DNA from: Deltaproteobacteria bacterium
GTDB taxonomy: Bacteria; Myxococcota_C; UBA6777
Direction of reading: 5' to 3'
NCBI GenBank assembly: GCA_006226375.1
Contig: SBHC01000081.1
Location: forward strand, 310,001 to 374,000
Length of the DNA: 64,000 nt
In this document: one piece after another, positions 34,960 to 44,638 of the stretch
Layout: each line of letters opens with the position of its first letter
How positions within the stretch are numbered: the first letter of the stretch is position 1
Notes under the pieces: model-generated
The model's database searches: none
Told to the model about the DNA's origin: nothing
The model's input: only the letters and a program-made list of their open reading frames with translations
Translations under genes and position numbers: made by a program

Positions 34960-36603
34960 TTAGAAACGCAAATTGAGTTCGGTTCGGAAGCCTTCAAATG
35001 GGGGGAAGACCCGACAAACTCCAGAGATACAACGTAGACCACCACGCGTGGCTCCGAAGTGAACCTTGATGGAACCATACCCAAACAACTGAAACTTGAT
35101 CTCACCAGCGAAGTAGTGGCGGAGCACTCCAGCGGTTTGATCTTCGTCGTAGTACGAGTACAAGAAGGCAGCCGAGAAGACCTTGGAGAAGGCATAGCCC
35201 AGCTGCAAGTCCACGATATGAAAGATGTTGCCGCTCTTGTTGTTCCACCAATAAATAGCGCGTGTTTCAATCGAATGGCGTTTGAGAAAGTGGAACGAAA
35301 GATCAGCATCGCCGTGAATGATCCGCCAGTCGGGGTTGTTAAGCCCCTCTCGGATCCCACCGTTGACGTTGGCGCTGAAGGCTGCGCTTCGGTGCTCAAC
35401 CCCACCGTACAAGTGGTGGATATACAGCGGCTCCACCCCTTCTGTTGCAGCGAACCCGACGCGCAACATGTAATTGAGATGAAGAACAGTCGCCCGGTTG
35501 GGCAGCGTGTAATCGATGCGTGCGCGAATCCCTCGGTTGTTGACCGTTTCGCCAAGAGTATCAAGGTCATCCCTCTCCATGCTCGGCGGGTTCGCGTACG
35601 TGATCACTGGGAGATTGTCGATGGTTCGGATGTCATCTGGGTTTGTCTTGCGGTAGAGCGTTTGCAGCTCAGCGATCAAGCCCCAGTTCTTGTAATAGTT
35701 CCCCTCGATCAAAAGAGTCACAGGAAACAAGTAAGCCGTGAGGTTGGCGTAAAACCCATACCCCAAGATATCCTTCACTCCAATGGTTTGGGCGTGTCCG
35801 TTGCCTTCAAAGTAGAAGTCAACCTTGTTAAATAGCTGGGAGATCTCCAGCGATCCACCAGCCACATGCGAATACGTATCAAACGAATACCCCTTCGGAG
35901 CAAGACCTGTGTCGTCTTCAAAAGGTGCAAATCGCATGTGTACATAGTGAGCGCCGATGTTAATTTTCTGGGCAAACCGATGGGCTAGCCGAGCTGCAAA
36001 GATAAAGTCATAGGGATCTTTGAGGATCGTCTCCTGCACAGGGTCAAAGTTGTTGATATTCACAAACCCGCCGGCAACCACCGCACGAATGGTGCCGTCG
36101 TCATAGGACATCCTGGCGCCCCGAAGAGAGTTGTCGATCGCGAACTCATCCACCTTCCGGATCGCCAGAACCAAACCGCGGCCCAGAGTCAGGTAGAAAT
36201 CCCCTCCTACAAACTCAAAGTTTTTGTGCCGAATCTTAAGAAACAGCTTTTCGGGATAGTAGACACCTTTGCAGTTGGGAAAGCTGCCGTGGCAAGGCGC
36301 TCGATCGGCAAAGAAGTTGTAGGTATCAACACGCCCCCCCACAGTGTACTTGGTGTATTCCACTGTCAGGTCGAGCTTGTTTCGAAGATCCATATAGGAA
36401 GGACCATGGGCTGGGCGCTGAAACGACAGATTCCGAGTGTGATACTCGTACACAGAACTCAGAGCGATATCGATACGCATCTGGTCCTTTTTGTTGATTT
36501 TAAAGGCATACGCCCAAACCCAGGAAGGCGAGAGCAACAGAGCGAGGAGTGGAAGACTGACCCAAACAGACTGCCAGAACCCGCCATCATGATAACGTTT
36601 CAA
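34960..36603 (-). CDS. Outer-membrane beta-barrel protein
   Basis: 547 aa with a signal peptide (LLALLLSPSWVWA). Many alternating strands with aromatic girdles (KLDLTVEYTKYTVGGRVDTY, FYANLTAYLFPVTLLIEGNYY, IFHIVDLQLGYAFSKVFSA), ending FRTELNLRF with a terminal Phe, the usual barrel insertion signal. Two Cys pairs (CHGSFPNC; CISGVC) could form loop disulfides. No named family. Follows a TlpA-like thioredoxin gene by 92 bp on the same strand; that redoxin might act on such disulfides, which is a guess. No catalytic residues visible. Confidence 0.82.
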   Translation of the reverse strand: MKRYHDGGFWQSVWVSLPLLALLLSPSWVWAYAFKINKKDQMRIDIALSSVYEYHTRNLSFQRPAHGPSYMDLRNKLDLTVEYTKYTVGGRVDTYNFFADRAPCHGSFPNCKGVYYPEKLFLKIRHKNFEFVGGDFYLTLGRGLVLAIRKVDEFAIDNSLRGARMSYDDGTIRAVVAGGFVNINNFDPVQETILKDPYDFIFAARLAHRFAQKINIGAHYVHMRFAPFEDDTGLAPKGYSFDTYSHVAGGSLEISQLFNKVDFYFEGNGHAQTIGVKDILGYGFYANLTAYLFPVTLLIEGNYYKNWGLIAELQTLYRKTNPDDIRTIDNLPVITYANPPSMERDDLDTLGETVNNRGIRARIDYTLPNRATVLHLNYMLRVGFAATEGVEPLYIHHLYGGVEHRSAAFSANVNGGIREGLNNPDWRIIHGDADLSFHFLKRHSIETRAIYWWNNKSGNIFHIVDLQLGYAFSKVFSAAFLYSYYDEDQTAGVLRHYFAGEIKFQLFGYGSIKVHFGATRGGLRCISGVCRVFPPFEGFRTELNLRF

Positions 36604-36695
36604 CAGACACCCACATTCTTCTTACGCAAGAGACCCAATTCATCTGCTTGTTACGAACGACAAACCCAGAACCCACAGTCAGATCGTGGTAGGGC

Positions 36696-37286
36696 TTACT
36701 TTTCTTGGAGAAGTCGAACGATCAACTTTTCCAGTGGCACTTCATCACCAGGATTGTACCCTTCGTGACGCAGCCGAATCCGACCTTTGCGATCCACCAA
36801 GGCGGAGTAGGGGCAGTGACGTTTGGGATTGAACTGCCCTACCACCCGGCCTTCTGTGTCTAGCAACGTGGTGAAGTTGTACCCCAACCGACGTACGGTG
36901 GGACCGACCGCCGAAACCGAGCGTCCTTCGTCGATGCTGATGGCAAGGATCTCAAACCCTTGCTTGCGGTACTTATCGAGAAACCCCTGAAAATGGGGGA
37001 ACTCTTTTTTACAAGGCTCACACCAAGTGGCCCAAAAGTTAACCAGGACGACCTTCCCTTTGTATTGAGACAAAGAGTGGCTGCGCCCTCCAAGATCTTT
37101 GAGAGAAAAAGAGGGAGCTGTTTCTCCATCTTTGATCTCAGACATTTTGCTGGCGCCCGAGGCAGAACCTGAAAAAGGACCTGTCTTGACTTGACCACCT
37201 TCTGAAGGACATCCCCACCAAAGGAATGCGCCACAAAGGAGAACCAACAATGTGCAACGTCCGTGCCTTGTACCAAGTGAAGTCAT
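36696..37286 (-). CDS. TlpA-like thiol:disulfide redoxin, lipoprotein
   Basis: 196 aa from the ATG at 37286 (GGAAGAG upstream). Lipobox-like end of the signal: AFLWWGC. The redoxin domain starts GETAPSFSLKDLGGRSHSLSQY and has the active site NFWATWCEPCKKEFPHF (WCEPC). An NPKRHCPYSALVDRKGRI segment carries an extra Cys near the cis-Pro position and the usual 'valid ... DRKG' strand. Acts in the periplasm, probably reducing or oxidising cysteines or haem-maturation partners. No ResA/Ccm partner adjoins it. Shares orientation with the outer-membrane gene. Confidence 0.92.
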   Translation of the reverse strand: MTSLGTRHGRCTLLVLLCGAFLWWGCPSEGGQVKTGPFSGSASGASKMSEIKDGETAPSFSLKDLGGRSHSLSQYKGKVVLVNFWATWCEPCKKEFPHFQGFLDKYRKQGFEILAISIDEGRSVSAVGPTVRRLGYNFTTLLDTEGRVVGQFNPKRHCPYSALVDRKGRIRLRHEGYNPGDEVPLEKLIVRLLQEK

Positions 37287-37724
37287 TCGATTGTCTCTCT
37301 TCCGAAGTGTAACTGGACAAAAGTAGTCAAGGACCAAGCCTCAACACAACGAGATCTGCCCTGGCTTGTCGCCAATGAAAGGGGGGAGTTCTCACAAAGA
37401 GGGGAATGTCCAAGATAGGAGAAAGTCTCTCTTCTGGCACACCCACACAACGTTGAGATGTTTTGGCTCCTTTGCAATCGGCACTATATCTTGTTGAGGC
37501 TGGATGGTCCAGAGGGCAAAACCTCGCTCGCTCCCTGGGTCTCTTGCTTGACTGCTGTTGGAAAAACCCGTACAACCACTATAAGTTGTGATAGTTTCAC
37601 TCTTCAAAAGAGTGACCCCTCACAAAACAACCTCACCATCGAAGGGATAGACGCTCAAAGTTGTGCCTCTATGGTCGGCCGGGTTGGTGTTTTGCAAGCA
37701 TGTCTTTGGATAAGGAATGAACGC
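37287..37724. other. Divergent intergenic region with promoter and stem-loop
   Basis: 438 bp between the TlpA-like gene and the large cysteine-rich lipoprotein gene. On the plus strand it holds a promoter (37558-37585) and an 8-bp stem-loop (37597-37615). On the minus strand no clean promoter was found for the redoxin; TTGACT occurs at about 37331-37326. An open frame on the plus strand starting at 37458 is the untranslated leader reading in frame, not a longer protein. Confidence 0.6.
37558..37615 (+). promoter_or_regulatory. Promoter and +5 stem-loop of the cysteine-rich lipoprotein gene
   Basis: -35 TTGGAA (37558-37563), 16-bp spacer, -10 TATAAG (37580-37585). The transcript would begin near 37592 and almost at once form a perfect 8-bp stem TCACTCTT/AAGAGTGA (37597-37604 and 37608-37615) with a 3-nt CAA loop. 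This could be an RNA-stabilising 5' hairpin or an operator at the start site. The leader is about 133 nt. Confidence 0.45.
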
Positions 37725-40622
37725 ATGAGAAGAACAGCCACATGGTGTGTATGTGTGCTTTTGGCCTTAACTTTCCCTGCCCTTTGGATCGGATGCGGCG
37801 ATGGAACTTGCAGCAACGACACCCAATGTTCGGGTGGTCAGATCTGTTACCAGGGCAAATGCAGCGATAGCTCAGTCTTGGACTCAGGCACAAGCACTGG
37901 AGAAACTGCGACAGGCCAAGAGCCAGGTCCTGAACCTGGACCCGAGCCTGGCCCTGAGCCCGCAAAAGATGCAGCCCCGCAAGACAATGCGCCTGGACCC
38001 GAACCCAAGCCAGAGGCTGCTCCCAAAGTTGGAGAACGCAAAGAAGGGGACCCTTGCGATCCACGTCGTGAAGGTCATGCACGCGATCTCTGTGGTCCCG
38101 GCCTAGAATGTGCAGAGACGGCACAAACCAGTCCGTCCACAGGCGCTCCACAGCCCAGCGGCGTCTGCCTCAAGGCTTGCAAGAAGGGCGGCAGCGATTG
38201 CTCCGCAGGCACGGCTTGCACCGAAACCCTCGACACCAAAACGCGCCAGGGCACAGGCCTTTTCGTGTGTGCGAAGGAAGTGGATGAGGGTGAGACATGC
38301 GTGGGTGTCACCACCTGCAAAACCGGCCTGACCTGCATCCGCTACGGAACCACCGGCACCTTCTGGATCTGCCAGAAAGAATGTAGCGCCGACGGTGACT
38401 GCGCTTCCGGTCAAGTTTGCAAGACAGCAGAGGAAGGCTCCAGCACGAAGATTTGCAAGCCCACAGTCGGCAGGAACGAAGCCTGCAGTGTGTACAGTTC
38501 TTGTGACGAGACCAAAGACACCTGCGCCCCAAGCGGTCAAAGTATCTTCTCTTCGCTTTGCCAACAAAAGTGTGGCACAGGCAGCCCCTGTCCGACAGGG
38601 CAAGTTTGTTCACGCATCGGCACCAGCGACAATTCCTGTTTCAAGGTGGCGAAAGATGGTGAAGAATGCCTCCACGGTTATACCTGTGAGTCAGGCTTTG
38701 TCTGCTCCACGATCAGCCCTGGCTTCTACTCTGTGTGTCGCAAGCGCTGCACCAACGCCACCCAATGTGGCGAGGGTATGGGCTGCGCAAGAACCCGAGG
38801 CACTGCCACAACGGTGTGCCAACCTCAACTTCCCACAGGAAGCGTGGTGCTAGGAGCCTTTGTCTGCAACAGCAACTCTCGAGCGATCGCCTTTAGCTCG
38901 GGTGCCCAGGGCGTTTGCTTGAACAACTGTGCGGGCAGCAACGACCAATCGGGCTGTGGAGCACTCACACCCGGAACCCTCGGCGGCGTTGCCTGGAGTG
39001 GTTCCAACGTTTGGACCGCAGGAAACGCTGGCCTTGTGTCCCAATCCTCAGACAATGGAACAACTTGGGCTCGTCTGAGTCCTCCCCTTCAAGCGGACTA
39101 CACCAACATCGCAGCATCTGGCGATGGCAAAGTGATGATCATCGTCGGTTTGCAAGGCGCAGTCATTCGCAGCGAAGACAGCGGCGCAACCTGGGAAATG
39201 ATCGGCGAACGAGATAAGAATCGCCCCGACCTCTGGGGTGTAGCGTTGTCTTGGGATGGCAAGGTAGCTCTTGCCACTGGCGCCAAGGGAACCCTCTGGC
39301 GTAGCGAAGATGGCGGAAAAACCTGGACCCCAGTGACCTTAAATCCGGCTGTCACCGAAAACCTCTATGCCGTAGCGTTGGGTCAAGACAAGTCTGGCAA
39401 CAGCTCCGTTGCCGTCGCGGTGGGTGCCAAAGGCACACTCCTTCGCAGTGAAGATGGAGGAAAAACCTGGACTCCAATTACGGTCACCAACCTCACCGAC
39501 GATGTGTGGGGCGTAACGATCGTTCGTGACTCTGCTGCAACAGGACTCAACGCTTTGGCTGTAGGTGCCAAAGGCCTAGTACTGGAAAGTACCGACGCAG
39601 GAAAGACCTGGACCAAGGTGGACTCCAAGCGCACCGAAAACCTCCGTGGCGCAGCCATCGCAGGCGATTCAGCCTGGGTAGTTGGTGATGCAGGTGCAAC
39701 CCTATCCCGTGACAAGAGTGGAACTTGGACCTACGCAGAAGCCCCGTTCAAGTTTGACTACCACGCCATCGCGGTGAACGGAGCCAACGGTGTTATGGTG
39801 GGAACCAAGGGTCAGGTTCTCTACTCCAGCGACTCTGGAAAGACCTGGAAAGCAACCGCCACTCGCTTCGGCGTTTGTCTGGGGCTCAGCAATGGAGGCG
39901 GCGCTTGCGGCTTCACCTGCACCCCAAGCAAGAAAGGAGCTGACTGTCCTCCTCAGCTCTCCACCTGTCGAGCGTTCAACCTGGGCGGTCGAACCATCAA
40001 CCTTTGTGTGAACGGAACCACCTTTGATGGACCCCGCAAAGAAGGCGAACCATGCAGCCGCAGTAGCTTCTCGCCGCTGAACGCTCGTTGTGGCAAAGAC
40101 CTTCTCTGCCTGAACGTTGGAACCAACGATCACCGCTGTGTACGAACCTGCAACCTCGACAAGCCCAACTGCCCCACCGGCAAGTCTTGTTTGTACAGCA
40201 ACGCTTTGGGCGTCGCGCTCTGCGGAACAGAAGCCACAGGTAGCGAAGGCTGTGACTGGGGTAAAGGCGTCGTGTGTCCCAGCACCTCAATTTGTCGCAA
40301 CAACCCCCTCACAGGAAAGTATGCTTGTGAAGCCACCACCGTGGCCAAACAATACGAGTATTGCCTCAACGGCTTCGTGAACTGCGAGAAAGGCTTAACC
40401 TGTATCGGAAACGGAGTGACTCCCTACCGAAACTTCTGCACCAAGACCTGCGATCCTGATGTAAAGACCTCCTGTGAAGCAGGTTGGGAGTGCATCCCCA
40501 CCAACGGCGGCGGCGGTGTTTGCATCGAGCAATGCAACTCTGCAGACTACCAGTGCAAAGTTCCTGGTTTGCGATGCGCCAAGGCCTTCACGAACAGTTC
40601 AGGAAACCACTGCTTCCAATGA
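37725..40622 (+). CDS. Large cysteine-rich lipoprotein with a Ycf48/BNR-like propeller
   Basis: 965 aa from the ATG at 37725 (AAGGA 8 nt upstream). Lipoprotein signal ending WIGC. Residues about 24-430: an acidic (EPGP)n linker, then repeated Cys modules (e.g. CSADGDCASGQVC, CGTGSPCPTGQVC). Residues about 440-710: at least six Asp-box motifs of form SxDxGxTW (SEDSGATW, SEDGGKTW twice, STDAGKTW, SSDSGKTW) with repeated GAKGTL strands, as in the photosystem-II assembly factor Ycf48 and BNR propellers. Residues about 720-965: Cys modules again. Exposed on the surface or in the periplasm. Its stop overlaps the next start (ATGA). Confidence 0.9.
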   Translation: MRRTATWCVCVLLALTFPALWIGCGDGTCSNDTQCSGGQICYQGKCSDSSVLDSGTSTGETATGQEPGPEPGPEPGPEPAKDAAPQDNAPGPEPKPEAAPKVGERKEGDPCDPRREGHARDLCGPGLECAETAQTSPSTGAPQPSGVCLKACKKGGSDCSAGTACTETLDTKTRQGTGLFVCAKEVDEGETCVGVTTCKTGLTCIRYGTTGTFWICQKECSADGDCASGQVCKTAEEGSSTKICKPTVGRNEACSVYSSCDETKDTCAPSGQSIFSSLCQQKCGTGSPCPTGQVCSRIGTSDNSCFKVAKDGEECLHGYTCESGFVCSTISPGFYSVCRKRCTNATQCGEGMGCARTRGTATTVCQPQLPTGSVVLGAFVCNSNSRAIAFSSGAQGVCLNNCAGSNDQSGCGALTPGTLGGVAWSGSNVWTAGNAGLVSQSSDNGTTWARLSPPLQADYTNIAASGDGKVMIIVGLQGAVIRSEDSGATWEMIGERDKNRPDLWGVALSWDGKVALATGAKGTLWRSEDGGKTWTPVTLNPAVTENLYAVALGQDKSGNSSVAVAVGAKGTLLRSEDGGKTWTPITVTNLTDDVWGVTIVRDSAATGLNALAVGAKGLVLESTDAGKTWTKVDSKRTENLRGAAIAGDSAWVVGDAGATLSRDKSGTWTYAEAPFKFDYHAIAVNGANGVMVGTKGQVLYSSDSGKTWKATATRFGVCLGLSNGGGACGFTCTPSKKGADCPPQLSTCRAFNLGGRTINLCVNGTTFDGPRKEGEPCSRSSFSPLNARCGKDLLCLNVGTNDHRCVRTCNLDKPNCPTGKSCLYSNALGVALCGTEATGSEGCDWGKGVVCPSTSICRNNPLTGKYACEATTVAKQYEYCLNGFVNCEKGLTCIGNGVTPYRNFCTKTCDPDVKTSCEAGWECIPTNGGGGVCIEQCNSADYQCKVPGLRCAKAFTNSSGNHCFQ

Positions 40623-41536
40623 TCCGCCCCCCTGTCCTTCCTGGCTCCTCCCCAACCTCTCGATGGCCCTGGGCGCTCTGCCTTCTCGTACTCTTCTTGG
40701 GAATGAGCGGATGCCAATGGGCCGAAAAGGCCTTGAACAAAGTCCTTCAATCGACCTCCAAACCAACCCAACGTAACGAATGCGCTTCAGACAAAGACTG
40801 TCGCGCCAAGAAGTTGTACCACTGCGTCTCGGGTCGATGTTTGTTCTGCCGCCACCACAAGGACTGTGCAATTCGCAACCCTGCCCTGCCCTACTGCGTC
40901 TTCCAACGCCGCTGTGTTCGGTGCGTGGTGGATCAACACTGCGCTTTGCTCCAGCGCTGTTGGGGAGAACAATGCCAGAGGGACAAAGACAAAGAGTGGG
41001 CGATGGCAACAGTGCTCCTACTCCTTGGCTTCTTCTTCCCGTTGTTGCAACGTTATTCGCTGGCAGGCTCGCCAGATATGATGCTCAAGACAGGCATCTT
41101 CTGCTTGATGGCTGGCGCTCTTTTGGGTGGGATAACTCCTGTGTATCTGGAGCTTGACCCCTGGACTCGATGGCTGTTCGCCGCAGGCGGAGGCGCGATG
41201 GTTTGGACCATGGGCCTCTCTCCGATCGCTGCCTATTGGCTGGACGATGCAGGCTTTGCCCTCGGTTTTTGTGGCCTCGCTTGGAGCCTTCACTACGCCA
41301 TCAACAACTACGTTTCGGTCTTTGGAACAGGCCCCATGATACTCAAAGCTGGAGTGATGTTGTTTCTCTTGCTCAGCTCCGGGTTTCTCATTGCAGGTCT
41401 GGACTTCCAACGCAAAGAGACGGGCAACAAACGCAACCTGGGTAAAGTGGTCGTCACTGTCATCGGCGGAATCTTCACCGCGATTGAGTTCGTCAACCTG
41501 ATCATGGACTTCCTTCGACGCTCGTCACAAAGCTAG
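40619..41536 (+). CDS. Cysteine-rich membrane protein, unknown function
   Basis: 305 aa. The ATG overlaps the preceding TGA by 4 bp (ATGA), so translation is probably coupled. Signal/lipobox-like start (CLLVLFLGMSGCQ), then about 90 residues with paired Cys modules (CASDKDCRAKK, CRHHKDC, CVVDQHC), then about 165 residues with five predicted membrane helices (AMATVLLLLGFFFPLL, GIFCLMAGALLGGITPVY, MVWTMGLSPIAAYW, MILKAGVMLFLLLSSGFLIAG, VVTVIGGIFTAIEFVNLIM). The Cys part should face the periplasm. Family not recognised. It may anchor or display the large lipoprotein encoded upstream. Confidence 0.82.
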   Translation: MIRPPVLPGSSPTSRWPWALCLLVLFLGMSGCQWAEKALNKVLQSTSKPTQRNECASDKDCRAKKLYHCVSGRCLFCRHHKDCAIRNPALPYCVFQRRCVRCVVDQHCALLQRCWGEQCQRDKDKEWAMATVLLLLGFFFPLLQRYSLAGSPDMMLKTGIFCLMAGALLGGITPVYLELDPWTRWLFAAGGGAMVWTMGLSPIAAYWLDDAGFALGFCGLAWSLHYAINNYVSVFGTGPMILKAGVMLFLLLSSGFLIAGLDFQRKETGNKRNLGKVVVTVIGGIFTAIEFVNLIMDFLRRSSQS

Positions 41537-41546
41537 CCCAGTCCCA

Positions 41547-44402
41547 TTATTGCGGTGGGGAACAGTAGCCTCCCGTCGAACTTCGCGTACTCGCGAGACA
41601 CACCCAGCCAACCGTGTTGCAAGCCGTTTTGCCCTGTTTCCTGTCGCAGGTAGCGGTGCATCGTTGACCAAACGAGAAGGACGCACAAACAAGATTGGCA
41701 CCACATCGCAAGTCAGGATCATCGTCATTGCAAGGTTGGTTGAGGGCAAGAGAACCGTTGTTTGGAGCAGCAACCGGCGTGCAGAGGCCGACAGTTTGTG
41801 AGCCAGACTCAGCCACACAGATCTGACGAGCACCACATGCGCTGTTACCAACGACGCTACTGGAAGGATTGCAGGTGTTGACACAAACCCCTTGGGTTGT
41901 CTTTCCAAACCCAGGGAGCTGCTGACAACGATACGAGCTTCCTGGACAATCTGTATTGCTGGTGATGCCTTGGGAAGGATCGCAAGGAGTCTGGCATAAG
42001 CCGTCCACACAGAGAGTGCCTGAGACACACCGTGCCGATGTCGAGTTGCACCACTCGCCAAGTTTGCGGCTTGCAGGTGCCACACACACACCACCTAAGA
42101 ACGACTGGATGTTCTCCACACATTCTTCACCAGTGGAGCATTTGGGGTTGCTGGTCACGCCGTCACGAGGCTGACAGGCTTTCACACAAATGCCTTGGTT
42201 TTCGTCACAGGCCAAACTCTTGCTCTTGTCACAGCTTTTGTTGCGGAAGGAGAAGGAGTTGGTGCATGGCTTTCCTTCTTCTCTCTTGCCAATCTGCCCT
42301 TGGGGTAACGGGGTACACGCTCCACCTTGGGGAGCACCCAGCGTCTCATTGCAGTAATGTGTGAAGGCACAGGTGGAGTTCGCCACGACGCCCTGGCTGG
42401 GGTCACAAGCTTTTTCGCAGGAGCCTGCAACACAAACCAAGCCGTCAGCACAACGGTTGGTGCTGTTGCAGCTTTCCCCCTCTTTCTTGGTTCCAGCCGC
42501 TTCGCAAACCCCTTGCAGCGGAGAGCTTTCGGTGATGCCAAGCCCTGTCACGCATTCTTGGGAAGGAGAACAATTGGGATTGCCTGTGCGACCTTTTCGT
42601 GGGTCACAGGCCGTTTCACATTGCCCCATCCGACAAAACAAGGACTGTGAACTGTCACAGCGTCGCTGGGGATCTTGGTCCGAACAGGACTCACCCAACC
42701 GTTTGGTTCCCGTTGCAACGATGTTGCTGGAAGTGCAGAACGCAGTGCTGGGACAGGCCCCACCCACACAGCAACGACCTCCCAAACAATCACAGTACTG
42801 ACCCACAGGGCAGCTGGGATTGTCAGCCAACCCAAGGGTTGGATTGCACATTACACGGCAAAGCGCCAGCCCATCTCGAACAGCTGCACACCCATAATCC
42901 GTTTGGGTAGGACAGTCTGGGTTCTTGCTGGCACCTTTGGAGAGGTCGCAAACCTTGTGACAACGCTGACCGTAGCAAGCCAAACCACCTCGGCAACGGT
43001 TGGTGATCGCATCGCAGGTTTCTCCAAGGTTCCGGTTGGCTGGAGGCGCACATCGTCCACCCAAAAAGGATTGGACTGTGCTTTGAAGGTTGTAAGATCG
43101 CTCCTCGATACAAACCTCATTGGTCGCACAAAGATTGTTCCGGGTCACGCCGTCTTTGGGAGAGCAGACTTTGGCGCACTGGTTTTCAACGACATCGCAG
43201 AAAAGAAACTTGCTGCGATCGCATTCACCTGGAGCACAAGCCACACCAATCCCTTTGGTACCCGTCGAAGTTCGCGGAGGCAACGGCCGGCAAATCCCAT
43301 TGGGATATGTCAGGCCTTGCCCTTCACAATACTCAAGTCGGTTGCACGCGGGGTTGAGCGCCGCGCCATTTTTGAGGTCGCACTCTGCTCGACACAGTGA
43401 AGTTGCGTTGATGGAGATGCAGCGAAGGTTCGCACCACAGCGTTGGGCAAAGAAGTCACAAGGTTCACCTGACTTTTTGCTGGCTTTGGGAGCACACACA
43501 CCTTGCAAGGGAGAAAACGCAGCCAAGGAGAAGCGTGACTCCAACACACATTCTTCGTTGGCACCACAAGATGGATTTCCAGTTGTTGCAGTTCGTGGGT
43601 CGCAAGCTTTCACACACGAGCCCAAACCTGGCAAACAGACGAGGCCCAAAGAACCGTCACAGTCGCCAGGCTTGCAAGAGTCACCCTCTTTCGCGGAACC
43701 TTGGGGTGCGGTCGCTCCTGGCGAACAGATTCCGCTCGCGCAGCGCATACCCTCGGGGCAAAGCAGAGTGTTGTCCTGACCGGATGAATCACGGCAGCGC
43801 AGCAAGCACACGTTCTTGGAGGAGCAAGCATAATAAGCAGGAGAAGGGCAATCCAACGGATCACTGTAAGGATAGCAAGACTTCACACAAAAGCCATCGA
43901 CACACTGCAGCCCTGCGGTGCAGGCATTGGAGACAGCGCAACGGAAGAACATACCTGTGGGAGGCTGGGGCCGCTCGGCCGGCGTCTCTGGGACGGACTC
44001 TCCGGTACCTTCTGGAACAGAGACTTCACCCGATTCGTTAGCCCCTCCGTCGTTATCCTCGGACTCCCCTTCCGAAGAACCACCAGCATCGGGAGAGTCC
44101 GTGGTCGTTTCACCGGATGTTTCCGTACGAACAGATTCATTGGCTCGATCTTGTGTGGGCTCAGGCTCTTCCCCGTTTGCAGGCAACTCATCGACTGTCT
44201 CTGGGGAGGGTTCCCCCGAGGATTCACCCGATGCTTCCGCACACACCTGTGCCTGACAGACGAGATTGTCAGCACACTCCGTCGTATCCTGGCAGGCTTC
44301 ACCGATCCCTTTTTTTGTGGTCTGGGAGCAACCTCCCACCAGCAAGCCCACAAGCAACAACCACAGGCTGATTGTGCCCAACCTTCGCATCCAATGAATC
44401 AT
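41547..44402 (-). CDS. Very large cysteine-rich lipoprotein
   Basis: 951 aa from the ATG at 44402 (AGGAG 8 nt upstream; ATG at 44390 also possible). Lipoprotein signal with VGGC; a short Cys module (CQDTTECADNLVC) and a long acidic Ser/Glu/Pro linker precede about 12-14 tandem Cys units of about 50-60 residues. Units share KxGExCxx..., C.....LxCxxxxGxCxxxCDP..G...NxxCxxxxxC. Each holds six or more Cys, suggesting disulfide-linked mini-domains. Exported and stabilised by disulfides. Function unknown. Convergent with the membrane gene, 10 bp apart. Confidence 0.88.
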   Translation of the reverse strand: MIHWMRRLGTISLWLLLVGLLVGGCSQTTKKGIGEACQDTTECADNLVCQAQVCAEASGESSGEPSPETVDELPANGEEPEPTQDRANESVRTETSGETTTDSPDAGGSSEGESEDNDGGANESGEVSVPEGTGESVPETPAERPQPPTGMFFRCAVSNACTAGLQCVDGFCVKSCYPYSDPLDCPSPAYYACSSKNVCLLRCRDSSGQDNTLLCPEGMRCASGICSPGATAPQGSAKEGDSCKPGDCDGSLGLVCLPGLGSCVKACDPRTATTGNPSCGANEECVLESRFSLAAFSPLQGVCAPKASKKSGEPCDFFAQRCGANLRCISINATSLCRAECDLKNGAALNPACNRLEYCEGQGLTYPNGICRPLPPRTSTGTKGIGVACAPGECDRSKFLFCDVVENQCAKVCSPKDGVTRNNLCATNEVCIEERSYNLQSTVQSFLGGRCAPPANRNLGETCDAITNRCRGGLACYGQRCHKVCDLSKGASKNPDCPTQTDYGCAAVRDGLALCRVMCNPTLGLADNPSCPVGQYCDCLGGRCCVGGACPSTAFCTSSNIVATGTKRLGESCSDQDPQRRCDSSQSLFCRMGQCETACDPRKGRTGNPNCSPSQECVTGLGITESSPLQGVCEAAGTKKEGESCNSTNRCADGLVCVAGSCEKACDPSQGVVANSTCAFTHYCNETLGAPQGGACTPLPQGQIGKREEGKPCTNSFSFRNKSCDKSKSLACDENQGICVKACQPRDGVTSNPKCSTGEECVENIQSFLGGVCVAPASRKLGEWCNSTSARCVSGTLCVDGLCQTPCDPSQGITSNTDCPGSSYRCQQLPGFGKTTQGVCVNTCNPSSSVVGNSACGARQICVAESGSQTVGLCTPVAAPNNGSLALNQPCNDDDPDLRCGANLVCASFSFGQRCTATCDRKQGKTACNTVGWVCLASTRSSTGGYCSPPQ

Positions 44403-44445
44403 ACAAGGTACTCCTAGCATGCAACAATTCCTACACAGTTCTTAG

Positions 44446-44474
44446 ATGGTACGGCTCCCCTCCTGTCAGGTCAA
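44446..44474 (-). promoter_or_regulatory. Promoter of the very large cysteine-rich lipoprotein
   Basis: On the minus strand TTGACC (44474-44469), 17-bp spacer, TACCAT (44451-44446). Predicted start about 44439, leader about 37 nt. Confidence 0.45.
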
Positions 44475-44638
44475 GCAAGCAACACACAGAGGAAGAACAA
44501 CGGCTTGTTTCAGGAAACGAACCGCCGAACCCTTGCTTCGTTAATCAGGCAAACTTAAGGTACAGCCTATGGAACAAATCCACTGTCCTTTGAATCGAAC
44601 CTGACCGGGTTTCGCCTGAAGCCCAGAGGAGAACGCCC

